A stretch of DNA of 25,333 nt, taken from Lentzea aerocolonigenes. Lineage in GTDB: Bacteria > Actinomycetota > Actinomycetes > Mycobacteriales > Pseudonocardiaceae. Positions within the stretch are counted from its first letter, which is position 1. Every line of letters starts with the position of its first letter. A model generated the notes under the pieces. The model was not told the origin of the DNA, ran no database searches, and was given only the letters and a program-made list of their open reading frames with translations. The stretch covers positions 1-25,333 of the forward strand of contig NZ_JYJG01000370.1 in assembly GCF_000955955.1 (NCBI RefSeq), given 5' to 3'. The position numbers and the translations under genes were made by a program. Below, piece after piece: positions 15,425 to 23,111 of the stretch.

Positions 15425-15437
15425 CGGAAGCAACCGG

Positions 15438-17081
15438 CTAGGCCAGCGCGCGCACCCGGCGCAGCACCTCGTGCTTGCCCAGCGTGCGAGCCACGGCGTG
15501 CAGGTCCGGGCTGCGGTTCGAGCCGGTCAGCGCGACCCGGATCAGCTGCGCCGCCTCCTTGATCGAACCGGGGTAGGCGTCCGGGTTCTTCTTGAACTCC
15601 TTGGGGTTCGGCGCGAAACCGTGCTTCGTGGCGAGCTCGCGGATCTGGCCGAACCACTCCTGGCCGTCCTCAGCGTCCACGTACCCGTCCGCGAAGTCGG
15701 CGGCGAACGCGGCGATCAGGTCGGCAGGGAGCCCACCCAGCCGCTCATCGGAGCGATCGGTCACCAGCGAGAACAAAGAAGAGAAGAAGAAGCCGTAGGC
15801 CGTGCGGAAGTCGGACCACTTGCGGAGGTCCTTGCGCGGGTTCGCGACCTCCGGGCCGCGCTCGACCTGAAGAGCGGCCAGCGCCTCGTCACGCGAGGAC
15901 TCCAACACGGAAACGAGCTCCGGGTCGTGGGAGGCGGCCCAGGCGGAAACCCGGGAAATGATCTCGGCGCCGGACAGCGTGGCCACGTAGTCGGCCGAGA
16001 TGTCCTCGAGCTTCACCAGGTCGACCAGAGGACCGGCGACACCGCACTCGGCCAGCGAGATGGGAGCGGCGAGAGCCTCGGCCAGAGGCAGCTCCGCCAG
16101 GCGCGCGTTCACCAGGCCGCGCATGTAGTACTGGACGGCCTCGGCCGGGTAGCCCGCCTCGATGAAGAACTCGACGGACGCCTCGGGGTCCTTGCGCTTC
16201 GAGAGCTTCCGGCGCGACCCGCCCTGCTGCTTCATCAAAGGCGCGATGTGGGCGTACTCGACGCGCTCGAAGCCCAGCGCGTCGAACAGCTGCAGGTGCG
16301 TCGGGACGGACGAGATCCACTCCTCGCCGCGGATCACCAGGTTCACGCGCATCAGGTGGTCGTCGACGGCGTGCGCGAAGTGGTACGTGGGCAGGCGCGG
16401 CGACTGGTCCGAGGCCTTGAGGATCACCACGTCGTTGCGGTTGGCCTCGTGCTCCAGCTCCCCGCGAATGGCGTCGACGAACTTGGTCCGCTCCCCCGCC
16501 TTGCCCGGCGAGCGGAAGCGGACGACGTACGGGCGACCGGCCTCCAACGCCTCAGCGACCTCGGAGGCCGTCTTGTCGCGCCAGATCGCCCAGCGGCCGT
16601 AGTAGCCGGTCGGGAGCTTGGTGGCCTGCTGGCGCGCGGTGATGTCCGCGAGCTCTTCCTTCGTGGCGAAGCAGAGGTACGCGTCGCCGGAACGCAGCAG
16701 CTCGCGCACATAGGTCAGGTAGATCTGCTCGCGCTGCGACTGGTGGTACGGGCCGTAAGCGCCAACGGAGCCGGCCTCGTCCGGCTGGATCCCGAAGTAC
16801 TCGAACGCGCGGTCGAACTGCTCGACGGCACCCGCGACCTCGCGCGCCTGGTCCGTGTCCTCGACGCGCACGATGTACGAGCCGCCCGAGTGCGAGGCGA
16901 TGTCGCGGTCGATCATGCCCACGTACAGGCCGCCGATGTGCAGGAACCCGGTCGGCGACGGGCCCAGGCGGGTGACCTTCGCGCCTTCACCCAGCCCGCG
17001 AGGCGGGTACTGCTCCTCCCAGAAGGACGGTTCAGGCAGGTCCGAGGGGAACAGGGCGTCGACGACGGCACGGTCGAGCAT
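15438..17081 (-). CDS. gltX: glutamate--tRNA ligase, clostridial-like class
   Basis: Class I aminoacyl-tRNA synthetase that charges tRNA-Glu. The 547-residue product has the HIGH motif as FLHIGG (46-51) in GPSPTGFLHIGG and the KMSKS motif as KLSKR (292-296). RVEDTDQAREV and a C-terminal helical anticodon-binding part (FRTAYGFFFSSLFSLVTD) are also present. It is longer than the usual actinobacterial GluRS (about 490). Its N-terminal lead (FPSDLPEPSFWEEQYPPRGLG, then EGAKVTRLGPSPTG) resembles the roughly 550-residue enzymes of Clostridia. Whether it is the only GluRS of this genome or a second copy cannot be seen. ATG 17081 follows GGAG by ten bases; a longer frame reaching 18254 is antisense to the dehydrogenase gene and not real. 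Divergent from the dehydrogenase. Confidence 0.9.
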   Translation of the reverse strand: MLDRAVVDALFPSDLPEPSFWEEQYPPRGLGEGAKVTRLGPSPTGFLHIGGLYVGMIDRDIASHSGGSYIVRVEDTDQAREVAGAVEQFDRAFEYFGIQPDEAGSVGAYGPYHQSQREQIYLTYVRELLRSGDAYLCFATKEELADITARQQATKLPTGYYGRWAIWRDKTASEVAEALEAGRPYVVRFRSPGKAGERTKFVDAIRGELEHEANRNDVVILKASDQSPRLPTYHFAHAVDDHLMRVNLVIRGEEWISSVPTHLQLFDALGFERVEYAHIAPLMKQQGGSRRKLSKRKDPEASVEFFIEAGYPAEAVQYYMRGLVNARLAELPLAEALAAPISLAECGVAGPLVDLVKLEDISADYVATLSGAEIISRVSAWAASHDPELVSVLESSRDEALAALQVERGPEVANPRKDLRKWSDFRTAYGFFFSSLFSLVTDRSDERLGGLPADLIAAFAADFADGYVDAEDGQEWFGQIRELATKHGFAPNPKEFKKNPDAYPGSIKEAAQLIRVALTGSNRSPDLHAVARTLGKHEVLRRVRALA

Positions 17082-17159
17082 CGCTGAGGGTCTCCATAAC
17101 CGGGATGAAAGAAGTCGTCCCAGGTTATCAACGTGCGGCCACGGGGAACGCCACTGGGC

Positions 17160-18341
17160 ATGAAGGCAGTCACTTGGCACGGCAAACGCGACGTCCGCGT
17201 CGACAGCGTCCCCGACCCGGCCCTCAAGGAACCGGAGGACGTGATCGTCAAAGTCACGTCCAGCGGCATCTGCGGCTCCGACCTGCACCTCTACGAGGTC
17301 CTGGGGCCGTTCCTGACCGAGGGCGACATCCTCGGGCACGAGCCGATGGGCATCGTCGAGGAGGTCGGCGCGAACGTCACCGAGCTCAAGCCGGGCGATC
17401 GGGTGGTGATCCCGTTCAACGTCTCGTGCAACTCGTGCGCGATGTGCAATCAGGGCCTGCAAAGTCAATGTGAGACCACGCAGGTTCGTGAACACGGTTC
17501 GGGCGCCGCGCTCTTCGGCTACACGAAGCTCTACGGCCAGGTGCCCGGCGGTCAGGCCGAGTACCTGAGGGTCCCGTTCGGCAACTCGCTGCCGATCAAG
17601 GTCCCGGACGGCCCGCCGGACGACAGGTTCGTGTACCTGAGTGACGTGCTGCCGACCGCGTGGCAGGCCGTGGAGTACGCGAACGTCCAAGCAGACCAGA
17701 CGATCGCCGTTCTCGGCCTCGGCCCGATCGGCGACATGTGCTGCCGAATCGCCCAGCACCGCGGCATCAGGACCATCGGCATCGACCTCGTCCCGGAACG
17801 CCTCGCCCGCGCCAAGGCCCGCGGCACGGAGACGATCGATCTGCGCGGAGCCGGCAAGCGCCTCACCGAGGTCGTCCAGGACCTCACCAACGGCCGCGGC
17901 CCGGACGCGGTGATCGACGCGGTCGGCATGGAGGCCCACGGCGCGCCCGTCGGCAAGATCGCGCAGCAGCTCACCGGCCTGCTGCCGGACACGATGGCCC
18001 AGAAGCTGATGAAGGAAGCGGGCATCGACCGGCTCAAGGCCCTCTACAGCGCGATCGACATGGTCCGCCGGGGCGGCACGATCTCGATCGTGGGCGTCTA
18101 CGGCGGTATGGCCGACCCCATGCCGATGCTGACCATGTTCGACAAGCAGCTGCAGCTCAGGATGGGTCAGGCCAACGTGTGGCGCTGGGTCCCGGAGATC
18201 CTGCCGCTGCTCACCGACGGCGACCCGCTCGGCGTCGAGGACTTCGCCACCCACCGCCTACCGCTCGAAGACGCCCCACGCGCCTACGAGACGTTCCAGA
18301 AGAAGAACGACGGCATGGTCAAAGTGCTGCTCAAACCTTGA
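17160..18341 (+). CDS. zinc-dependent alcohol dehydrogenase (formaldehyde-dehydrogenase-like MDR)
   Basis: NAD(P)-dependent medium-chain dehydrogenase of 393 residues. The catalytic zinc site is Cys38 (GICGSDLHLYE) with His60-Glu61 (GHEPMG). The structural zinc loop has Cys90, Cys93, Cys96 and Cys104 (CNSCAMCNQGLQSQC). The Rossmann motif is VLGLGPIGDMCCRIAQHRG, near residue 180. The long insertion after the zinc loop and the ending KNDGMVKVLLKP place it with the glutathione-independent formaldehyde dehydrogenase-like group common in actinomycetes; substrate is unknown. ATG 17160 is chosen over an in-frame GTG at 17133 because the homology-like part begins MKAVTWHGKRDVRV. Only 19 bases separate it from the YciO gene, so the two may be one transcript. 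Confidence 0.9.
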   Translation: MKAVTWHGKRDVRVDSVPDPALKEPEDVIVKVTSSGICGSDLHLYEVLGPFLTEGDILGHEPMGIVEEVGANVTELKPGDRVVIPFNVSCNSCAMCNQGLQSQCETTQVREHGSGAALFGYTKLYGQVPGGQAEYLRVPFGNSLPIKVPDGPPDDRFVYLSDVLPTAWQAVEYANVQADQTIAVLGLGPIGDMCCRIAQHRGIRTIGIDLVPERLARAKARGTETIDLRGAGKRLTEVVQDLTNGRGPDAVIDAVGMEAHGAPVGKIAQQLTGLLPDTMAQKLMKEAGIDRLKALYSAIDMVRRGGTISIVGVYGGMADPMPMLTMFDKQLQLRMGQANVWRWVPEILPLLTDGDPLGVEDFATHRLPLEDAPRAYETFQKKNDGMVKVLLKP

Positions 18342-18360
18342 TCGGCATATCCTGCCCCGC

Positions 18361-18981
18361 ATGGCCAAGTACCTGGACGTCCATCCGGTCAACCCGCAGA
18401 AGCGCGCCATCGACCAGGCAGTGCGGATCCTGCAGGAGGACGGCCTGATCGCGTACCCGACGGACTCCTGCTACGCGCTGGGCTGCCGGCTGGGCAACAA
18501 GGACGGCATCGACCGCATCCGGGAGATCCGCAAGCTCGACGACAAGCACCACTTCACGCTGATGTGCGAGAACTTCGCGCAGCTCGGCCAGTTCGTGGTG
18601 GTGGACAACGCGGTGTTCCGCGCGATCAAGGCCTCCACGCCGGGCAACTACACGTTCATCCTGCCCGCGACGAAGGAGGTGCCGCGCCGCATGATGCACC
18701 CGAAGAAGAAGACGGTCGGCGCGCGCATCCCGGACCACGTGGTCACGCAGGCTCTGCTCGAGGCGATGAGCGAGCCGCTGCTCACCTCCACGCTGCTGCT
18801 GCCCGACGAGGCGGAGCCGCTCGTGCAGGGCTGGGAGATCAAGGAACGGCTGGACCACGTGGTGGACGCGGTGATCGACTCCGGGGAGTGCGGCACCACG
18901 CCCACCACGGTGGTGGACTTCTCCAGCGGTGAGGCCGAGATCATCCGCTACGGCGCGGGCGACCCGGCCCGGTTCGAGTAA
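18361..18981 (+). CDS. Sua5/YciO/YrdC family protein, YciO type
   Basis: Product of 206 residues with the YrdC/Sua5 nucleotide- and RNA-binding fold: the strand-loop LIAYPTDSCYALGC, then IREIRKLDDKHHFTLMCENF and PGNYTFILPATKEVPRRMM, and KTVGARIPDH. Related TsaC/Sua5 enzymes make threonylcarbamoyl-AMP for the t6A modification of tRNAs reading ANN codons. The ending TTVVDFSSGEAEIIRYGAGD is also typical. Sequence features such as HHFTLMC place it with YciO rather than essential TsaC, so the role may be auxiliary. The start ATG lies 19 bases after the dehydrogenase stop. The stop is only three bases from the convergent stop of the lectin gene at 18985. Confidence 0.88.
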   Translation: MAKYLDVHPVNPQKRAIDQAVRILQEDGLIAYPTDSCYALGCRLGNKDGIDRIREIRKLDDKHHFTLMCENFAQLGQFVVVDNAVFRAIKASTPGNYTFILPATKEVPRRMMHPKKKTVGARIPDHVVTQALLEAMSEPLLTSTLLLPDEAEPLVQGWEIKERLDHVVDAVIDSGECGTTPTTVVDFSSGEAEIIRYGAGDPARFE

Positions 18982-18984
18982 CCG

Positions 18985-19440
18985 CTACCGCTTGAACCAG
19001 AACTGGTTCGGGAGGCGGTCGTCGCAGGTCTGCAGCCGGATGTTCGGCGGCCCCAGACGCGCCACGCACTTGCCGGAGTGGAGGTGGCGGATGGTCAGGC
19101 GCGAGGCCGAGCCGCTGACGACCCAGACCTGCGACGGGGACCCGTTGCAGGTCGCGAGGCCCACCTGGTCACCCTCCCCCCAGGCGCACTTGTTGCTCTG
19201 GTTGCTGACCAGCTGGGTCTGGCGGCCGAACGACCCCACCCACCGGAAGTTCTGGAACGCGCCGTCGTTGCACCCGGTGTAGTAGACGGCGCCGGCCGGG
19301 TGGGTCGGGTAGCCGTCCAGGCAGTTGGTCGTGCCGGAGCCCTGGAACTTCCAGGTCACGGCCGCTGAAGCGGGCTGGGCCACACCGACGGCGGCCACGA
19401 AGGCCAGCGCGACGGCGGTGAGAACGCGGAACATCTTCAT
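18985..19440 (-). CDS. small secreted ricin-type beta-trefoil lectin-like protein
   Basis: Exported protein of 151 residues. A signal peptide (MKMFRVLTAVALAFVAAVGV, cleavage near PASA) is followed by about 120 residues with beta-trefoil repeats: CLDGYPTHPAGAVYYTGCND, AFQNFRWVGS, KCAWGEGDQVGLATCNGSPS with QVWVV, and KCVARLGPPNIRLQTCDDRL with NQFWF. The QxW/QxF-like positions and paired cysteines fit a single ricin-type (CBM13-like) domain without any enzyme part. A sugar-binding or inhibitory role is plausible but unproven. SD GAGGGGGAG lies just before ATG 19440, and only 16 bases separate it from the stop of its paralogue at 19457, so the two form a duplicated operon. Confidence 0.85.
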   Translation of the reverse strand: MKMFRVLTAVALAFVAAVGVAQPASAAVTWKFQGSGTTNCLDGYPTHPAGAVYYTGCNDGAFQNFRWVGSFGRQTQLVSNQSNKCAWGEGDQVGLATCNGSPSQVWVVSGSASRLTIRHLHSGKCVARLGPPNIRLQTCDDRLPNQFWFKR

Positions 19441-19456
19441 CTGAATCTCCCCCTCG

Positions 19457-19915
19457 TCAGGCCAGCGCCCAGGCTGAGCCCAGGACGTTGCACGCCTGCA
19501 TGATCACGCGGTTCGGGTGCTCTCCCAGAGCCCTGGCGAGACACAGGTTGTTCTGCCGGATGACGAGGCTGCCGGACCTGCCCTGCACCTCCCACTCCTG
19601 CAGCTGGGCGGCGCTGCACGGCTCCAGGTTCACCCGGCTGCCCGCGTTCTGGACGCAGTAGCCGGCCTGGGCCTGGCTGCGCAGCCGGGTCTTGCCGGTG
19701 AACGAGCCGGACCAGTCGAACCTCTGGAAGTTGCCGGTGTTGCAGCCGGTCACGTAGACCTCGCCGTCCGCGCGGCCGTTGTAGCCGTCCAGGCACATGC
19801 CCGACCCCGCGAACCTGCTGATCGCCGCCGAAGCCGGTGATGCCCCCACCACTACGAAGCCCAGCACGGCCATGAACGCCAGCACCGCCGTGCCGAACCT
19901 GCGGTTCATCTTCAT
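19457..19915 (-). CDS. small secreted ricin-type lectin-like protein, paralogue of its neighbour
   Basis: Exported protein of 152 residues with a signal peptide (MKMNRRFGTAVLAFMAVLGF, cleavage near PASA) and a beta-trefoil pattern matching the neighbour. Examples are CLDGYNGRADGEVYVTGCNT, NFQRFDWSGSFTGKTRL, VNLEPCSAAQLQEWEVQ and LARALGEHPNRVIMQAC. Both proteins begin MKM and share cysteine spacing, so they arose by tandem duplication and then diverged strongly. It is the first gene of the pair. Its SD (GAGAGGGGAG, four bases before ATG 19915) overlaps the 3' arm of an inverted repeat at 19923-19953, so initiation may depend on RNA folding. Confidence 0.85.
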   Translation of the reverse strand: MKMNRRFGTAVLAFMAVLGFVVVGASPASAAISRFAGSGMCLDGYNGRADGEVYVTGCNTGNFQRFDWSGSFTGKTRLRSQAQAGYCVQNAGSRVNLEPCSAAQLQEWEVQGRSGSLVIRQNNLCLARALGEHPNRVIMQACNVLGSAWALA

Positions 19916-19922
19916 CGAACTC

Positions 19923-19953
19923 CCCTCTCGGTCACGCAGACCATGCCCGAGAG
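19923..19953 (-). promoter_or_regulatory. hairpin overlapping the lectin operon's ribosome binding site
   Basis: CCTCTCGG (19923-19930) and CCGAGAGG (19946-19953) are perfect 8-bp inverted copies with a 15-base loop. In the minus-strand RNA the 3' arm contains part of the SD of the gene starting at 19915. This could hide the SD or could be a chance fold. Confidence 0.4.
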
Positions 19954-19984
19954 GCCTTGCAGGGTTTCTGGAATCCGCAGGTCA

Positions 19985-20021
19985 GAACGGCGGCGGCCCC
20001 GAGAAGGAGCCGCCGCCGTTC
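19985..20021 (-). terminator. terminator of the S8 protease gene
   Basis: GAACGGCGGCGGC (19985-19997) pairs perfectly with 20009-20021 (13 bp, 11-base loop), ten bases after the protease stop. It separates the protease from the lectin pair. Confidence 0.85.
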
Positions 20022-20031
20022 CACAAAGGAC

Positions 20032-21852
20032 CTACGAGACGACCAGCGCGTAGTCCGCGTCGGTCGCCGCCGTCTCGACGTGACCGTCCACGTTCACCGC
20101 GGTCGCGACCACCTCGACCGTCCAGGTCCCCGCCGCCGGGGCCTGGACGAACACGTTCTCCACGGTGTCGACGGTGTTCGCGACCCCGCCGGCCGTCGAC
20201 CAGTTGCCCGCGAGCAGACCGTTGTTGCCCCAGTAGACGGTCCCGTTCGGAGCGGTCACCTTCAACGACAGGTCGTTCACGGTCGCCTTGGCCGCGGTCG
20301 GCGAACCGGCCGGGTCGGTGTAGGCCAACGTGGCGCGCAACGGCGTCTGGCCGTTGGACGTCACGGTGTACTTGCGGGTCTGGCCGGTGACGACGAGGTC
20401 GGTCTCGTTCACCAGCACCGGCAGCTTCCAGCCACCGGCCTTCGCGCGGTCGTACATGTTGCGCACCGACGCCGTGCCCCAGCCCTGGTGCACGCGCGTC
20501 TGGTCGTGCGCTGTGCCGGAGAACGCGAACTGGTCGGCGGTGTTGACCAGCAACGCCTTCGCGGTCGACGCGTGCGGGCGGGAGGCGAAGACGTCGCGCT
20601 TCTTGCCGGGCGCCCCGTCGAACACGCCGTCGGCCCACATCTGGAACATCAGACCGGCGTTGCCGCAGGTGATCGGCGTCGCGCCGGACGTGCCGCCGAA
20701 GTTCGCGGTGTAGGCCGTGTCGCTGGTGGACGTCGTGGTGTCGATGCGGTCGTAGAAGTTCGAGATCTCCGGCTTGATCCGGCCGTCGGCCGCGGGCCCG
20801 ATCGACGCGCCGCGGTTCCACTTGTCATCGGCGCGGTCGAGGGTGTTGTAGTGGTACTGGCCACCGACGGACAGCACGTTCTTCGCCCACGCCTGCGGGC
20901 GCGACGACCGCGTGCCCGCGTTGCTCTGCGACTGGCAGATCAGGATGTCGTGGTCGAACACGATCCGGTCCATGGCCTGCGAGACCGACGTGTAGGCGGT
21001 CGTCAGCGAGTCGCCCCAGCTGTTCGACTGGAACACCGCGCGGTACTGGCCGGCCGGGTCGACGAGCTGCTTGGTGTGCGCGTACCGGTCGCCGGTGTTG
21101 TAGACGGCCGTGATGCCCTGACCTTCTGGCAGCAGGCCGCGGTGTGCGGACGAGACGCCGGACGCGAAGATCTGCCCGTACGTCGAGGTTCCGTGCGAGG
21201 TGTCGCTGCTGTTGGCCGTGTGCTGCACGGCCGGACGGGCGCGGAACTCCTGGTGCGTCAAGCGGAACCCGCCGTCCATCACCTCGCCGCGCACGCCCTG
21301 GCCGCGGTAGCCGCCCGCGGTCTCGACGTAGTTGGCACCGGACGACTCGCGTGAGATCGCCATGTCGGTTTCAGGAGCCGACGTCGGGTCGATCGCGATC
21401 ACGGCCGGCAGTTTCGCGACCTGCGCGGCCTGGCCCGCGTCCAGCGTGGCCATGATGTGCTCGCGGTCCTGGGAGATCACGTCCACGCGACCGCCAGAAG
21501 CCCGCACCTTCGCGGCGACGGTCTGCTGGTCACGCGCGTCCTGCTCGGCCAGCGTGATCAGGTAGCCGGACGAGCCCAGCGCCATGATCTGCGGCTGGGC
21601 CTGGAACGGGCGCACCTCGCGGACGTAGCTCAACCGGGAGACGCGAGCGGTGCTCGTCATGCGGGCGATGTAGGTGCCGTCCTGGACGAACGCGCCGAGC
21701 CGCACGCCGAGGCCCTGGAGCTGGTGGCGCTGGGCGTCGGACACGGTGGTGCGGAACTGCAGCAGGTAAGCGCTCTCCGCCGGGGCGGCGACGGCAGGAA
21801 CGCCGCTGATCAGGGCAAATGCGGATATGGCCGACAACATTGTGCGCAGCAC
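20032..21852 (-). CDS. secreted S8 (subtilisin-like) serine protease with C-terminal jelly-roll domain
   Basis: Exported protease of 606 residues. A signal peptide (MLRTMLSAISAFALISGVPA) is followed by an N-terminal region of about 130 residues (SAYLLQFRTTVSDAQRHQLQ...) that looks like a propeptide or inhibitor domain. The S8 catalytic domain has Asp193 (GEVMDGGFRLTH), His220 (DTSHGTSTYGQ), the oxyanion Asn311 (QSQSNAGT) and Ser389 (FGGTSGATP), all in proper order. From about 470 to the end a beta-rich domain (VTSNGQTPLRATLAYTDPAG, then TVEVVATAVNVDGHVETA) resembles proprotein-convertase P domains. GGAGG (21861-21865) lies eight bases before GTG 21852, which is preferred to a start five codons upstream. 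Likely an extracellular scavenging or processing protease; no immunity or substrate gene is adjacent. Confidence 0.92.
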   Translation of the reverse strand: MLRTMLSAISAFALISGVPAVAAPAESAYLLQFRTTVSDAQRHQLQGLGVRLGAFVQDGTYIARMTSTARVSRLSYVREVRPFQAQPQIMALGSSGYLITLAEQDARDQQTVAAKVRASGGRVDVISQDREHIMATLDAGQAAQVAKLPAVIAIDPTSAPETDMAISRESSGANYVETAGGYRGQGVRGEVMDGGFRLTHQEFRARPAVQHTANSSDTSHGTSTYGQIFASGVSSAHRGLLPEGQGITAVYNTGDRYAHTKQLVDPAGQYRAVFQSNSWGDSLTTAYTSVSQAMDRIVFDHDILICQSQSNAGTRSSRPQAWAKNVLSVGGQYHYNTLDRADDKWNRGASIGPAADGRIKPEISNFYDRIDTTTSTSDTAYTANFGGTSGATPITCGNAGLMFQMWADGVFDGAPGKKRDVFASRPHASTAKALLVNTADQFAFSGTAHDQTRVHQGWGTASVRNMYDRAKAGGWKLPVLVNETDLVVTGQTRKYTVTSNGQTPLRATLAYTDPAGSPTAAKATVNDLSLKVTAPNGTVYWGNNGLLAGNWSTAGGVANTVDTVENVFVQAPAAGTWTVEVVATAVNVDGHVETAATDADYALVVS

Positions 21853-21958
21853 GAATCCAACCTCCACATCAGGCAGGGATGGCGGAGACCGGAGGAAGTC
21901 ACCGCCCGTGACCAGGACGTTACCGGCAAAGCGCAGGTCAGGACATCAGTCGATCGGC

Positions 21959-21968
21959 GGTGATCACC
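21959..21968. promoter_or_regulatory. 10-bp palindrome between the protease and the 319-aa gene
   Basis: GGTGATCACC is a perfect palindrome in the divergent control region (21853-22058), about 90 bases before the 22059 start. It could be an operator for either gene; no known consensus was matched. Confidence 0.25.
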
Positions 21969-22058
21969 TCACTGGAAGGTGTAGAAGAATCCGTCCGGAG
22001 TAACGTCACAGCTCGTATGCCCGACATGCCCGGCAAAGCATTTCCGCGCGGAGGACGG

Positions 22059-23018
22059 ATGTCTGTCTCATCTGAGCAGCTGATGGAAGAACTGCGCACG
22101 TTGTGCCGTGGGCGGGGTGTGCAGACTCCCGGAATCGACTTGCACGTCGGACCGGCGCTGCGCCAGGTGTGCGGCATCGTGGAGACGGACGGCGCGGAAG
22201 CCGTCAGAACGAAACTCCGCGACTGGGTGACGAACGCGGCCCGCACTTTCCCGGTGGAGGTCCGCAACGCCGTTCTGGCGCCGCTCGGACTGCACGACGA
22301 AGCGCAGTTCCGGTTCCTCAACGAACGCATCGAGTGGCTCGCGAAGCAACAGGACCGCGGCGCGCGCACGGTGCGCAGGAGGATGGAGGCCGGGCTGCAG
22401 CGCCTGGTGGAGGTGGCACTGCAGCCGGGCCCGTCGGCGGCGTACGTGACGCCGTCGGAGTTCTGGCACGTCAAGGAGTTCGACGCGCTGCTGAAGCTGG
22501 ACGGCCCGACGCCCGCGTGCACGGAACGCCGGACCGTCGTGGCCGACACCGACGGTGTCAGCGAGATCGCGTGGTCGATCACGATCCCCTCCCCGACGCC
22601 CGACGGCGCTCCTGGCGACGTGGACATCGAGGTGTTGCACGGGGTGGAGCTGATCGGCCACGAACGGCCGTCCCCGCGGCGGTTCCTCATGAAGCTGCGG
22701 TTGCCCCGACCCCTCAACGCGGGGCAAACGCACCAGTTCGCGCTCGAGGTGAAGGTGCCGCGAGGACAGTCGATGCGTCCGACCTACGTGTTCTGGCCGG
22801 AGCGGATGTGCGAGTCGTTCCGGTTGAGGGTCCGATTCGACCGGGACGCTCTGCCCGAATCGGTGTGGCGCGTCGAGGAGGCCCTGGCGCGCGACACCGA
22901 TGACCTGACGCCTTGGCCGCAGACGCTGCCGCTGGACGAGATCGGGGAGATCGACGTGTCGTTCCCCCACCCTCGTCAGGGCCGCGGCTACGGCGTCCAG
23001 TGGACGCCACGCGGGTAG
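22059..23018 (+). CDS. hypothetical protein, helical N-terminal domain plus beta-rich C-terminal domain (319 aa)
   Basis: I cannot name a function. Residues of about 1-125 are helical: MEELRTLCRGRGVQTPGIDL, GPALRQVCGI, VRTKLRDWV, VRNAVLAPLGL and RFLNERIEWLAKQQDRGART with VRRRMEAGLQRLVE. The pattern of a short arginine-rich helix, a GPALR motif, an LGL segment and an RT-RRRM helix recalls an N-terminal module I have seen in actinobacterial proteins of unknown or regulatory role. Residues of about 130-319 are beta-rich with no catalytic motif or membrane helix (WSITIPSPTPDGAPGDVDIE, HQFALEVKVPRGQS, TYVFWPERMCESFRLRVRFD). ATG 22059 follows GGAGG (22050-22054) closely; upstream in-frame starts (21960, 22018 region) lack such a site. 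It looks cytosolic and stands alone. Confidence 0.75.
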   Translation: MSVSSEQLMEELRTLCRGRGVQTPGIDLHVGPALRQVCGIVETDGAEAVRTKLRDWVTNAARTFPVEVRNAVLAPLGLHDEAQFRFLNERIEWLAKQQDRGARTVRRRMEAGLQRLVEVALQPGPSAAYVTPSEFWHVKEFDALLKLDGPTPACTERRTVVADTDGVSEIAWSITIPSPTPDGAPGDVDIEVLHGVELIGHERPSPRRFLMKLRLPRPLNAGQTHQFALEVKVPRGQSMRPTYVFWPERMCESFRLRVRFDRDALPESVWRVEEALARDTDDLTPWPQTLPLDEIGEIDVSFPHPRQGRGYGVQWTPRG

Positions 23019-23028
23019 CCGAGCAGGT

Positions 23029-23061
23029 TCAGATCAGTTCGATGCAGAAATGCGGTTCCAC
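23029..23061 (-). CDS. possible 10-codon mini-ORF with ideal ribosome binding site
   Basis: GTG at 23061 to TGA at 23029-23031 reads MEPHFCIELI. GGGAGG (minus strand, 23075-23070) lies exactly eight bases before the GTG, as good an SD as any gene in the window. The SD is part of a nested fold (see 23052-23097). It lies 50 bases downstream of the 33-residue peptide gene on the same strand, and nothing else follows on that strand. It could be a true micropeptide, a leader peptide, or an accident. Confidence 0.35.
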   Translation of the reverse strand: MEPHFCIELI

Positions 23062-23097
23062 GGCTGACACCTCCCTTGTGGGCTCAGGGAGAACCGC
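23052..23097. promoter_or_regulatory. nested inverted repeat enclosing the mini-ORF's SD and start
   Basis: GCGGTTC (23052-23058) pairs with GAACCGC (23091-23097), and CTCCCT (23071-23076) pairs with AGGGAG (23086-23091). On the minus strand the inner stem contains the SD and the outer stem overlaps the first codons. On the plus strand it could be the terminator of the 319-residue gene, 34 bases after its stop, though no T-run follows. Confidence 0.45.
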
Positions 23098-23111
23098 AGT
23101 CCGAAATCGGG

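Noticed and set aside
14603..15433. 276-codon minus-strand frame overlapping the 204-residue gene
   Set aside because: It is out of frame with the better candidate, Arg/Gly-rich, and runs into the repeat-rich spacer.
15438..18254. GltX extended to 938 residues from an upstream start
   Set aside because: The added 391 residues are antisense to the zinc dehydrogenase and have no recognisable domain; ATG 17081 has an SD and begins the homology-like part.
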